A DNA stretch of 64,000 nt from Erwinia sp. SLM-02 (GTDB lineage: Bacteria > Pseudomonadota > Gammaproteobacteria > Enterobacterales > Enterobacteriaceae), in NCBI RefSeq assembly GCF_037450285.1, contig NZ_JAQISN010000001.1:930001-994000 (forward strand). Reading direction: 5' to 3'. Positions 42,868 to 51,385 of this stretch are shown here, one piece after another. The notes below the pieces were generated by a model that was given only the letters and a program-made list of their open reading frames with translations, was not told where the DNA came from and ran no database searches. The translations under genes and the position numbers were made by a program. Positions within the stretch are counted from its first letter, which is position 1. Each line of letters starts with the position of its first letter.

Positions 42868-43613
42868 CGCTGTGTCTCCTTTGCCAGCGCGGTGCTGGCG
42901 TCGGTTAACGGGGCTTTTTTCACCGGACGGCCGTGCTGGGTGCTTTGATACGCCTTCGCGTAGTGCAGCTCAATGCGGCGCTGAATGAAGTCCCACAGCG
43001 TGGTGAGGATCAGGTAGTAGGTCGCCGCCACCATAAACAGCTCCAGCACCATAAACTGCTCCTGCATCAGGATCTGCGTGCGGCGCAGCAGCTCCTCCAT
43101 TGAAATCACCGAGGCTATCGAGGTGGTTTTCAGCAGGCCGTTAAAACTGTTGCCCAGCGACGGCAGGATCAGCCGCATGGTCTGTGGGAAAATCACATAG
43201 CGGGCCACGCCGGCGTGGTTGAAGCCCAGCGCCCTGGCCGCATTGATTTGCCCCTTCGGCAGCGCCTGCACGCCGCCGCGAATAATTTCCGCCAGATAGG
43301 CCGCCTCATTCAGCACCAGCCCGGTGATCACCGCTTCGATCACCGTAAAGCGAATGCCGATCTGCGGCAGGCCGGTGTAGATAATAATCAGCTGCACCAG
43401 CAGCGGCGTACCGCGGAAAATCCAGATATAGGTCCGCGCCAGCTGATTCACCCAGGACCAGGGCGACAGCCTGGCGAAGGCCAGCACCACACCCAGTACC
43501 AGCCCACCCGCCATTCCAGCCAGGGTTAACAGGACGGTATTCACCGCCCCAAGGAAAATGAAATAGTTGGTGAGATAATGGAAGTAGCCTTCCCAGCTCC
43601 AGCCCTGAATCAT
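42864..43613 (-). CDS. Polar amino-acid ABC transporter permease
   Basis: A HisM/GlnP-type inner-membrane permease of 249 residues with the helix-rich pattern NTVLLTLAGMAGGLVLGVVLAFARLS, RGTPLLVQLIIIYTGLPQIG and the EAA loop EIIRGGVQALPKGQINAARALGFNHAGVARYVIFPQTMRLILPS that docks the ATPase. Only one permease is present, so it probably forms a homodimer. The matching ATPase is encoded in the divergent operon (49653-50381). It overlaps the hydantoinase gene and lies 18 bases after the binding-protein gene. Confidence 0.9.
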   Translation of the reverse strand: MIQGWSWEGYFHYLTNYFIFLGAVNTVLLTLAGMAGGLVLGVVLAFARLSPWSWVNQLARTYIWIFRGTPLLVQLIIIYTGLPQIGIRFTVIEAVITGLVLNEAAYLAEIIRGGVQALPKGQINAARALGFNHAGVARYVIFPQTMRLILPSLGNSFNGLLKTTSIASVISMEELLRRTQILMQEQFMVLELFMVAATYYLILTTLWDFIQRRIELHYAKAYQSTQHGRPVKKAPLTDASTALAKETQR

Positions 43614-43631
43614 AGTAAGAGTTCCTGTGGT

Positions 43632-44447
43632 TTAAGAGGCGGGGCCCTGAACGCTAAAGGTTCCGGGGATCAACTCTGCGCCGTACTTCTTGAACAGCGC
43701 AGGCAGGCTGCCGTCGGCATTCATCTTGTTCAGCGCATCGGCGGCGGCGGCGGCCAGCTTCGGATCTTTAAAGGCGATCGCCACCGGGGTCGGCTCCAGG
43801 CCCGAAATCACCTGCTTAAACATCCCTTTGTGCTGATAGTCGGCGGCCACGGCATCAATGCTGATCACCGCATTTACCTGACCGGCGCGCAGCGCCTGGA
43901 AGGCCACGGTGAAGTTATCGAAGGTGTGGATATCAACCGGCTTAAGGTTTTTGGCGACCAGCTGCTGGCTGATTTTGCGGATGGTGGTTTCCTCAAAGCC
44001 GCCCAGCTCAACGCCGACGCTTTTGCCGGCCAGATCCTCAACTTTGGTGATTTTCGCGGCATCGGCAGGCGGGGTAGAGATACTCACGGCCTGGCTTTCA
44101 TACGGGATCATGTACATCATTTTGGCGCGTGCCGGAGTGAAGAAAATGCCGGTATTGATCATATCCCAGCGGCCGCCCTGCAGGCCGGGCACCATCGCGG
44201 AGAACTCAATGCGGGTGTAATCGGCCTTCAGGCACAGGCGTTTGGCAATCTCCTCGCCCAGCTCGATGCGCATGCCCTTTAACTTTCCTTCACCGTCGAC
44301 GTACTGCAGCGGCGGCAGCGTCGGGTTGGTTGACATTTTCAGCTCACCTGAGGTGACCAGGCTGGCTCCCTGCGGTGGGGTACAGTCGGCGAAGCAGCTG
44401 CCGGACAGCAGCGTTAACGCGGCTAACAAGGTTAATTTGGCGTTCAT
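43632..44447 (-). CDS. ABC transporter periplasmic amino-acid-type binding protein
   Basis: The 271 residues start with a signal peptide (KLTLLAALTLLSGSCFA) and form a type-3 solute-binding protein: GELKMSTNPTLPPLQYVDGEGKLKGMRIELGEEIAKRL, YTRIEFSAMVPGLQGGRWDMI and GVELGGFEETTIRKISQQL. The family binds polar amino acids, opines or related compounds. A dinuclear carboxylate-binding Arg seems replaced in places, so substrate cannot be predicted. It is 33 bases after the DapA-like gene and part of the same minus operon. Confidence 0.88.
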   Translation of the reverse strand: MNAKLTLLAALTLLSGSCFADCTPPQGASLVTSGELKMSTNPTLPPLQYVDGEGKLKGMRIELGEEIAKRLCLKADYTRIEFSAMVPGLQGGRWDMINTGIFFTPARAKMMYMIPYESQAVSISTPPADAAKITKVEDLAGKSVGVELGGFEETTIRKISQQLVAKNLKPVDIHTFDNFTVAFQALRAGQVNAVISIDAVAADYQHKGMFKQVISGLEPTPVAIAFKDPKLAAAAADALNKMNADGSLPALFKKYGAELIPGTFSVQGPAS

Positions 44448-44480
44448 GGTGATTCTCCGGGTGTCAATTCAGGCCAGTGA

Positions 44481-45377
44481 TTAATGCTGGAAGCTGTTCA
44501 GCACGTTAAGTTTTTCTAATTCATGACGTAAAACATGATGCAGGTCGTCGGCCAGCGGCAGGCGCGGCGCGCGCGGGATGCCGACATCCAGCCCCATCAT
44601 CGACAGACCGGCCTTGCTGGCGGCCACGTAGTGCGGTCCACCCACGGCGCGCACCACCGGCAGGATCTGGCGATACAGGGCGAGGGCCGCGTCGCGATCC
44701 AGGCGATCCGCCGCGGCTTCAAACATCTGCGCGCACTGCGACGGCAGCAGGTTAGAGGCCACCGCCACCCAGCCGCAGGCGCCCAGCCAGAAGGATTCGT
44801 AGCCGAGGATCCCGGCAAACACGTTCATCCGATCGCCGCACAGTTCGATAATGTCGCGAACGCGGGTCACTTCCAGCGTGGATTCCTTGATGTAGCTGAC
44901 GGTGTCGATCTGCGACAGGCGGGCGACGGTTTTCGGCAGCAGGTCAACGTTGGCGGTGGCCGGATTGTTGTAGATCATGATCGGGATGGAGATCGCTTCG
45001 CCCACCGCGCGGTAGTGGGCAAACAGTTCGTCTTCATTCGGGCAGCTGTAGAACGGCGGAATGATCATTACCCCGTCGGCACCCATATCTTCCGCTTCTT
45101 TGCTCAGCTCAACGCACTCCGGGGTCCACTCGGCACCGGTCCCCATCAGCACCGGCACGCGCCCGTTTGCGGTGCAAATCACCGTTTCGGTGACCAGCTG
45201 ACGCTCCTCACGGCTCATCGATAAAAACTCGCCGGTGCTGCCGAGTGGAATAAGTCCATGAATTCCCTGTTCAATTTGCCAGTTAACCAGTTTTTTCAAA
45301 GCTGGCACATCTATTGCTGAACCATCAGGGGTAAAGGGGGTAATCAATACCGTGTAAGTGCCGCGAAACGTAGACAT
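44481..45377 (-). CDS. DapA/NanA-family lyase or dehydratase
   Basis: The 298-residue (beta/alpha)8 protein contains GLIPLGSTGEFLSMSREERQ, IPIMIYNNPATANVDL (catalytic Tyr) and IDTVSYIKESTLEVTRV with the Schiff-base Lys. It is not the lysine-pathway DapA: context and sequence fit a catabolic member, such as the deaminase that converts pyrroline-hydroxycarboxylate in hydroxyproline breakdown, or a ketoacid aldolase. The start at 45377 has AAGGAA seven bases upstream. It is first in the minus arm. Confidence 0.83.
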   Translation of the reverse strand: MSTFRGTYTVLITPFTPDGSAIDVPALKKLVNWQIEQGIHGLIPLGSTGEFLSMSREERQLVTETVICTANGRVPVLMGTGAEWTPECVELSKEAEDMGADGVMIIPPFYSCPNEDELFAHYRAVGEAISIPIMIYNNPATANVDLLPKTVARLSQIDTVSYIKESTLEVTRVRDIIELCGDRMNVFAGILGYESFWLGACGWVAVASNLLPSQCAQMFEAAADRLDRDAALALYRQILPVVRAVGGPHYVAASKAGLSMMGLDVGIPRAPRLPLADDLHHVLRHELEKLNVLNSFQH

Positions 45378-45415
45378 GCTGAGTTCCTTGAGAAAGTTCT
45401 TGATGAACACCGTTT

Positions 45416-45445
45416 GTATACCGTATACGTACTGTATACGTATAC
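45416..45445. promoter_or_regulatory. Cluster of four GTATAC palindromes (predicted GntR operator)
   Basis: GTATAC occurs at 45416, 45423, 45434 and 45440, forming two paired sites between the start codons of the divergent arms (45377 and 45466). FCD-type GntR regulators often bind short palindromes of this kind. One regulator bound here could silence both operons. Confidence 0.65.
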
Positions 45446-45465
45446 GATGTCGGAGCACAAGATCT

Positions 45466-48399
45466 GTGGAACTAAAATCTCAAGATATCAGCCAGAGTGC
45501 GGAAACCCGGACCATCTGGTTTGATGGCCAGGCCGTACAGGCTCTGGCTTCAGAGACGATTGCGGCCGCCCTGGCCCGCACGAATATTGTGGCGCTGCGC
45601 GAAAATTCGCAGGGTGAAAAGCGCGGACTGTGGTGCGGGATGGGATCCTGCTATGAATGCGTAGTGGAGGTGGACGGCAAAGGATCGCAGCGCAGCTGCA
45701 TGACGCTGGTCGAGCAGGGGATGCAGATTCACAGCCGTCGTTCGGACGATCGCGCACCGCAGCCGCTGGCGTCGGCACCCGCGACCACTGAACCCGCGGA
45801 AACCGTCTGCGATCTGCTGGTGCTGGGCGCCGGGCCTGCCGGGCTTTCCGCCGCGCTGGTGGCGGCACAGGCGGGGGCAGCGGTTATCGTCATTGATGAA
45901 CGACCGCAGAGCGGCGGCCAGTTCTTTAAGCCGCTGGCACCCTCGCATATTCTGCACGGCAAAATGCCGCCGCAGTGGCGGGAGGGCGAAAAGCTGCTGA
46001 CTGACGCCGTCGCGGCGGGCGTTACCGTGGTTCAGCAGGCCACCGTCTGGGCGGCCTTCTCCGCGCACGAAATCGCCGTTATCGTCAACGGCCAGACGCG
46101 GCTGTTTCGTCCCAGGCAGCTGATTATTGCCACCGGTGCTTACGAACGCCCCGTGCCGTTTCCCGGCTGGACGCTGCCGGGGGTGATGACCACCGGCGCC
46201 GGGCAAACCCTGGCGAAAGCCTATCGCGTGATGCCGGGCAGCCGGGTGGTGGTCAGCGGCAACGGCCCGCTGAACCTGCAGTTTGCCGCCGACCTGCTGG
46301 AAAGCCAGGGTTCGGTGGTGGAGGTGCTGGAACGCGCGCCGAAACCCGGGCTGACGCATTTTCGCCAGATGCTGACCATGCTGCGGGCGGCCCCTGAACT
46401 GCTGTGGAAGGGGCGGCACTACCTAGGCGTATTAAAAAAACATCGCGTGCCGCTGCGCTGGGGCTACGAGGTGGTGGCCGCGCACGGGCAGGAGCGCCTG
46501 GAGCGGATCAGCGTGATGCGCGTGGACCGCAACGGGCAGCGGATTGCCGGTTCCCGCCGGGAAATCGACTGCGATGTGCTCTGCCTGGGTCACGGCTTTA
46601 TCCCCTCCACCGACCTTGCCCGCATGCTGGGCTGTGAACAGCAGCTCTCTTCCACCCCCTTCAGTACCCCGACGATAAAAACCGATCCGAACGGTGCCAC
46701 CAGCGTCGGCGGAGTTTACGTAGTGGGCGACGGCGCAAAACTGGGCGGCGCACAGGTGGCGCAGGCGCGGGGTCGGCTTGCCGGCATCGCCGCCGCTGCC
46801 GCGCTGGGCAAAACGCCGGCTCATCAGGATATTCCCGCCCTCACATCCCGCCTGACGCAGGCCGAAGATTTTCAGCGCGCGCTGTGGAACGTTTATCAGG
46901 CGCCTGCCGTCAGCCTGGCATCTCTGGAAGACGAAACGGTGATCTGCCGCTGTGAAAATATCACCCTTGGCAGCCTGCGCCGCGCCATCAGCCAGGGAAT
47001 CGACACGCCCGCCGCGCTGAAACGCAATCTGCGCAGCGGCATGGGCCTGTGCCAGGGGCGCACCTGTTCCGGAATGGTGGCGCAGCTGGTGGAAGAGATG
47101 ACCGGCCGCCGGAACACCGTCAGCGGATTTTACGCACCCCGTTTCCCCGTTCGCCCTGTCCCGATTGCCGCCCTGGCCTTTGAAAAGCCGGAATGGGGCG
47201 GGCACAAACCCGCCATCACCCCTAACCTTGCCCGGCCGGTAGAGCAGGCCGTGCTGCCGATGCAAAAAACCGACATCCTGGTGATTGGCGGCGGCGTGAT
47301 GGGCAACTGCCTCGGCTATTACCTCGCGGCGGGCGGTGCGGACGTACTGGTGGTCGAACGTGACGACATCAACCTGCAGGCATCCGGTGCTAATGCGGGC
47401 AGCCTGCACGTCCAGCTGCTGTCCTTTGATTTTGGCAGCAGGGCGCAGGAGGGCGGCGGCCCGGCGGCGCAGACGCTGCCGCTGGGGCCGGTGTCGGTCA
47501 GGCTGTGGCAGGCGCTGGAGCAGGCCAGCGGCGAATCGCTGGAGATCAAAATCACCGGCGGGCTGATGGTGGCCGAAACGGAACAGGAACTGCGCTTCCT
47601 GGAGCAGAAAATCGCCCTGGAGCGCCGCTACGGTATTGAAACCGAGCTGCTGGACGCCGCCCAGCTCGGCCGCCTTTCCCCGCATCTGTCACCGGAGCTG
47701 CTCGGCGCGGAATTCTGCCCGATGGAAGGCAAAATCAACCCGCTGCGAGCCACCTACGTGGTCAACAGGCTGGCAACCGCTGCCGGCGCCCGCTTCCAGC
47801 GCGGAACCGACGTGCAGGCTATCGAACCGCTGCCGCACGGCGGCTACCGGGTACAGACCAGCCGCGGGGTGATTGAAGCCGGGCGGGTGATCAACGCCGC
47901 CGGGGCCTGGGCGGCTAAAGTCGCGGAAATGGTCGACGTTCCGCTACCGGTAAAAGGCGCGCCGCTGCAAATGATCGTCACCGAACGCTCCGCTCCGCGC
48001 ATTGACCACCTGATCGCCCACGCGGGCCGCCACCTGAGCCTGAAGCAGACCGCCCACGGCAGCATCCTGATCGGCGGCGGCTGGAGCGCCGGATTCAACC
48101 CCGACATGCGCATGAACCAGTCACTGCGCGCCAGCATCGAAGGCAACCTGTGGGTCGCCGGTAAGGTGCTGCCCGCCCTCAACAGCCTGCATATGGTGCG
48201 CAGCTGGGCGGGGATGAACATCAATATTGACGGTGCGCCGATCGTTGGTGAAGTCCCCGGGAAAGCGGGCTTTTACCACGCGGTCACCTCCAACGGTTAC
48301 ACGCTGGCTCCGGTCGTTGCCTGGAGCCTGTCACAGCTGATTTTGCAGGGCCGCAGCGAGCTCGATCTTGCGCCCTATGCGATTTCCCGATTCCACTGA
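45466..48399 (+). CDS. Three-module HcnA-HcnB-HcnC-like amino-acid oxidase fusion
   Basis: This 977-residue protein joins what are normally three subunits. Residues about 10-95 are a [2Fe-2S] domain (WCGMGSCYECVV with a later Cys); about 110-480 an FAD/NAD-type dehydrogenase (LLVLGAGPAGLSAALVAAQAG; VVGDGAKLGGAQVA); about 495-550 a BFD-type iron-sulfur motif (CRCENITLGSL, GLCQGRTCSGMV); about 600-977 a DadA-type oxidase (ILVIGGGVMGNCLGYYLAAGG). Comparable split enzymes oxidise glycine (HcnABC), opines (Oox/Nox) or D-hydroxyproline. GTG start 45466 is chosen with GGAG ten bases upstream. It opens the plus arm. Confidence 0.85.
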   Translation: MELKSQDISQSAETRTIWFDGQAVQALASETIAAALARTNIVALRENSQGEKRGLWCGMGSCYECVVEVDGKGSQRSCMTLVEQGMQIHSRRSDDRAPQPLASAPATTEPAETVCDLLVLGAGPAGLSAALVAAQAGAAVIVIDERPQSGGQFFKPLAPSHILHGKMPPQWREGEKLLTDAVAAGVTVVQQATVWAAFSAHEIAVIVNGQTRLFRPRQLIIATGAYERPVPFPGWTLPGVMTTGAGQTLAKAYRVMPGSRVVVSGNGPLNLQFAADLLESQGSVVEVLERAPKPGLTHFRQMLTMLRAAPELLWKGRHYLGVLKKHRVPLRWGYEVVAAHGQERLERISVMRVDRNGQRIAGSRREIDCDVLCLGHGFIPSTDLARMLGCEQQLSSTPFSTPTIKTDPNGATSVGGVYVVGDGAKLGGAQVAQARGRLAGIAAAAALGKTPAHQDIPALTSRLTQAEDFQRALWNVYQAPAVSLASLEDETVICRCENITLGSLRRAISQGIDTPAALKRNLRSGMGLCQGRTCSGMVAQLVEEMTGRRNTVSGFYAPRFPVRPVPIAALAFEKPEWGGHKPAITPNLARPVEQAVLPMQKTDILVIGGGVMGNCLGYYLAAGGADVLVVERDDINLQASGANAGSLHVQLLSFDFGSRAQEGGGPAAQTLPLGPVSVRLWQALEQASGESLEIKITGGLMVAETEQELRFLEQKIALERRYGIETELLDAAQLGRLSPHLSPELLGAEFCPMEGKINPLRATYVVNRLATAAGARFQRGTDVQAIEPLPHGGYRVQTSRGVIEAGRVINAAGAWAAKVAEMVDVPLPVKGAPLQMIVTERSAPRIDHLIAHAGRHLSLKQTAHGSILIGGGWSAGFNPDMRMNQSLRASIEGNLWVAGKVLPALNSLHMVRSWAGMNINIDGAPIVGEVPGKAGFYHAVTSNGYTLAPVVAWSLSQLILQGRSELDLAPYAISRFH

Positions 48400-48417
48400 T
48401 AACAAGGACTTCTTTAC

Positions 48418-49656
48418 GTGAGCAACAGACAACACACACTCGCCGGCTGGATTGACCGCCATTTCGACCAGCAGGTTGCCATGCTGAAAAAACTGGTCCA
48501 GATGCCGTCGGACAACCCGCCGGGCGACTGCACCCCGCATGCGTTGATGACCGCCCGGTGCCTGCACGAACTCGGGCTGGAGGTGGAAATTCTTACCGTG
48601 CCCGATGACGTGGTCGCCGCAGGCGGGATGCGCAGCGCCACCAACCTGATTGTGCGCCACCGCTTCGGCCCCGGCCCGACCGTGGCGCTGAACGCCCACG
48701 GCGACGTGGTGCCGCCGGGCGGCGGCTGGAGCAAAGATCCCTACGGGGCGGAAATTGAGGACGGCTGGCTGTACGGGCGCGGGGCGGCGGTATCGAAATC
48801 CGATATCACCACCTACACCTCGGCGCTGCTGGCGCTGATCCACAGCGGTGCAGCGCTACACGGGACCGTTGAACTGCACTTCACCTGGGATGAAGAGACG
48901 GGCGGATCGACCGGTCCCGGCTGGCTGCTGGCCAACGGCCACAGCAAACCGGACTACGTGGTCTGCGCCGCCCTGAGCTACTTCGTGGTCACCGCGCACA
49001 ACGGCTGCCTGCATCTGGAAATCGAGCTTAAAGGCCAGTCGGCCCACGCCGCGTTTCCCTCGACCGGCTGCGATGCGATTGAGGCCGGGAACCGGTTGAT
49101 GACCGCCCTGTACCGCTATCGCGATGCGCTGGCCGAAACCCACTCGGCGATCGACGGCATCGACTCGCCAACGCTGGTGATTGGCCTGGTGAACGGCGGC
49201 ATTAACACCAACGTCGTGTCGGATAATTTCGTGCTGCGCCTGGATCGCCGCATCATCCCGGAAGAAAACCCGGAGGCCGTCGAGCAGGAACTACTGGCGC
49301 TGGTCGCCGACGTGCAGCAGCAGGTGCCCGGCGTGACCTTTAACGCGCGCCGCATCCTGCTGGCGCGTCCGTTTACCCCTTCGCCGCAGAGCCTGGCGCT
49401 GGCGGCGATCTTCAGCCAGCAGGCCGAAGCCGTATTCCATGAGCCGATCCCGCTGGTCGGCCTGCCGCTGTACACCGACGCCCGGCTTTACAGCGACGCC
49501 GGCATCCCCACCATCATGTACGGTGCCGGGCCGCGCAGTTTCCTGGAAGCGAACGGCCATCGCGCCGACGAACGCATCCACCTTGATGACTTACGCCGCG
49601 CCACCCTGGTGGTTGCCAACAGCCTGGTTGCCCTTTTGCAGGAGAAAACCGCATGA
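48418..49656 (+). CDS. M20-family amidohydrolase (ArgE/DapE-like deacylase)
   Basis: The 412 residues have M20 architecture: metal His in ALNAHGDVVPPG, catalytic/metal Glu pair in FTWDEETGGSTGPGW, a dimerisation domain with LKGQSAHAAFPSTG, and a C-terminal His near EANGHRADER. In the usual GRGxxDxKGG motif the bridging Asp is missing (GRGAAVSKSDI), with an Asp a few residues later. Related proteins share this variant, so the substrate may be unusual. It would remove an N-acyl or N-carbamoyl group. The GTG start lies 18 bases after the oxidase, and its stop overlaps the next ATG. Confidence 0.82.
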   Translation: MSNRQHTLAGWIDRHFDQQVAMLKKLVQMPSDNPPGDCTPHALMTARCLHELGLEVEILTVPDDVVAAGGMRSATNLIVRHRFGPGPTVALNAHGDVVPPGGGWSKDPYGAEIEDGWLYGRGAAVSKSDITTYTSALLALIHSGAALHGTVELHFTWDEETGGSTGPGWLLANGHSKPDYVVCAALSYFVVTAHNGCLHLEIELKGQSAHAAFPSTGCDAIEAGNRLMTALYRYRDALAETHSAIDGIDSPTLVIGLVNGGINTNVVSDNFVLRLDRRIIPEENPEAVEQELLALVADVQQQVPGVTFNARRILLARPFTPSPQSLALAAIFSQQAEAVFHEPIPLVGLPLYTDARLYSDAGIPTIMYGAGPRSFLEANGHRADERIHLDDLRRATLVVANSLVALLQEKTA

Positions 49657-50381
49657 TCGCCATTAAAAATCTGACCAAATACTACGGCGAGCTGCCGGTA
49701 CTAAAAAACTGCACCCTGGATATTCAAAAAGGCGAAGTGGTGGTGATCTGCGGTCCTTCCGGCTCCGGTAAATCCACGCTGATCAAGTGCATGAATGCGC
49801 TGGAGCCGTTCCAGAAAGGGGAGATTAATATCGACGGCATGGTGCTGAGCGATAAAAAAACCAGCCTGCCCGCGCTGCGTCAGCAGGTTGGCATGGTCTT
49901 CCAGTCGTTCGAACTGTTCCCGCATATGACGGTGATGGACAATTTAATCGTGCCGCAGATGCGTATCCTGAAACACAGCCGCGAGCAGGCGCAGAAAAAA
50001 GCCCACGCGCTGCTGGAACGCGTCGGCATGAAGCCGCACGGCCACAAATACCCGGCACAGCTTTCCGGCGGCCAGCAGCAGCGCGTGGCGATTGCCCGCG
50101 CGCTGGCGATGGAGCCGAAGGTGATGCTGTTTGATGAACCAACCTCGGCGCTGGATCCGGAAATGGTGGCCGAAGTGCTGGCGGTGATGGTGGAACTGGC
50201 GGAACAGGGCATGACCATGTGCTGCGTGACCCACGAGCTGGGCTTCGCGCGGAAAATCGCCGACCGGATGATCTTTATGGACGCCGGAGAAATCATCGAA
50301 GATTCGCCGACCGATACCTTCTTTACCGCGCCGGCTTCCGGGCGGGCGAGAGATTTTCTCGAGCAGATTATTCACCATTAA
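49653..50381 (+). CDS. Polar amino-acid ABC transporter ATP-binding protein
   Basis: A GlnQ-type ATPase of 242 residues: Walker A CGPSGSGKST, Q-loop VFQSFELFPHMTV, signature LSGGQQQRVAIARAL, Walker B VMLFDEPTSALDP and switch His in CVTHELGFA. It is the partner of the binding protein and permease of the minus arm, so expression of the importer requires both arms. It overlaps the deacylase stop by four bases. Bases 50382-50449 after it hold nothing distinctive. Confidence 0.93.
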   Translation: MIAIKNLTKYYGELPVLKNCTLDIQKGEVVVICGPSGSGKSTLIKCMNALEPFQKGEINIDGMVLSDKKTSLPALRQQVGMVFQSFELFPHMTVMDNLIVPQMRILKHSREQAQKKAHALLERVGMKPHGHKYPAQLSGGQQQRVAIARALAMEPKVMLFDEPTSALDPEMVAEVLAVMVELAEQGMTMCCVTHELGFARKIADRMIFMDAGEIIEDSPTDTFFTAPASGRARDFLEQIIHH

Positions 50382-50449
50382 CCACGTGGAAAACCGCGCC
50401 TGGACAGAAGGTCAGGCACGGAAATCTTCAACAAGATGAGCGGGCGGCA

Positions 50450-51385
50450 TCAGGCCGCTGGTTCATCCCACAGCCGTGAACAGTGTTCAAACACCTGCCG
50501 CGCGGCGGGAGTGACGGCGGTCATATGCATCGCGCCATGGATCGTCCCCGCCAGCCGTGCCAGCCGCACGTTGACCCCCTCCAGCGCCAGCCTGCGGGCG
50601 TACTCTTCCGCCTCATCCCGCAGCGGGTCGCATTCGCAGGTCAGCAGCAGCGTATCCGGCAGGCCGTGCAGCGATGCCGCCGCAGACGGGCTGGCCAGCG
50701 CGTTCCGCCTCTCCCGGGCGTCGGGCAGATAGCGATCCCAGCAGTATTCCATCACCGCCCGCGTCAGGCCAAAGCCCTCGCCGTACTGCTGCCAGGAGTC
50801 GAACCGCATCGCGGCATCCAGCGCCGGGTACAGCAGCAGCTGGCGGGCAATCAGCGGCCCCTGCCGATCTCTCGCCAGCAGACAGGCCGCCGCCGCCAGG
50901 TTACCGCCCGCGCTGTCGCCGCCAACCGCGATGCGCTGTGGGTCGATACCCAGCGCGTCGGCCCGATCGGCGATCGCACAAAGCGCGGCATAGAAATCGC
51001 TTAGCGGCACCGGGAACGGGTGCTCCGGGGCCAGGCGATAGCCGACGGAGAACACCACGCTGCCGGTGGCGTCGGCCAGCTGCTGGCAGGGAATATCCCA
51101 GGCATCCAGACCGCCCAGGCACCAGCCGCCGCCGTGGGCATACACCACCGCCGGGCGCATCAGGCCGTCTTCTGCCCCTGCCGGAAAATACATTCTTACC
51201 GCGAGCGGCCAGCCATCCTGCGCATCAATGCTTAACGCCTCCCAGGGGCGAGTTTCTCCGGTAACAGGCTGCTGACCGGCAATCAATCCTGCGTCGGTAG
51301 CTGACCGCATCACCGCCAGCGGCACGGCGGCGCTGAAATCGGGCGCGGCGGCCAGCCAGCATTGCGTTGCGCTATCGAGCGGCAT
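50450..51385 (-). CDS. Hormone-sensitive-lipase-family esterase
   Basis: The 311-residue alpha/beta hydrolase carries YAHGGGWCLGGLDAWD (oxyanion hole HGGG), the nucleophile elbow VGGDSAGGNLAAA, Asp in CECDPLRDEAEEYA and His in GTIHGAMHM. HSL-type esterases cleave short acyl esters. It is last in a three-gene minus operon and begins 14 bases inside the preceding hydrolase gene. The substrate is unknown but probably an acylated sugar or plant-derived ester, given the isomerase upstream. Confidence 0.85.
   Translation of the reverse strand: MPLDSATQCWLAAAPDFSAAVPLAVMRSATDAGLIAGQQPVTGETRPWEALSIDAQDGWPLAVRMYFPAGAEDGLMRPAVVYAHGGGWCLGGLDAWDIPCQQLADATGSVVFSVGYRLAPEHPFPVPLSDFYAALCAIADRADALGIDPQRIAVGGDSAGGNLAAAACLLARDRQGPLIARQLLLYPALDAAMRFDSWQQYGEGFGLTRAVMEYCWDRYLPDARERRNALASPSAAASLHGLPDTLLLTCECDPLRDEAEEYARRLALEGVNVRLARLAGTIHGAMHMTAVTPAARQVFEHCSRLWDEPAA

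Noticed and set aside
45358..45465. Upstream extension of the oxidase gene from 45358
   Set aside because: It would run antisense through the DapA-like start and the GTATAC operator; the GTG at 45466 has a ribosome-binding site and fits the domain start.
46432..47685. 417-codon minus-strand frame inside the oxidase fusion
   Set aside because: The fusion has clear domain motifs over this stretch, so the antisense frame is a shadow.
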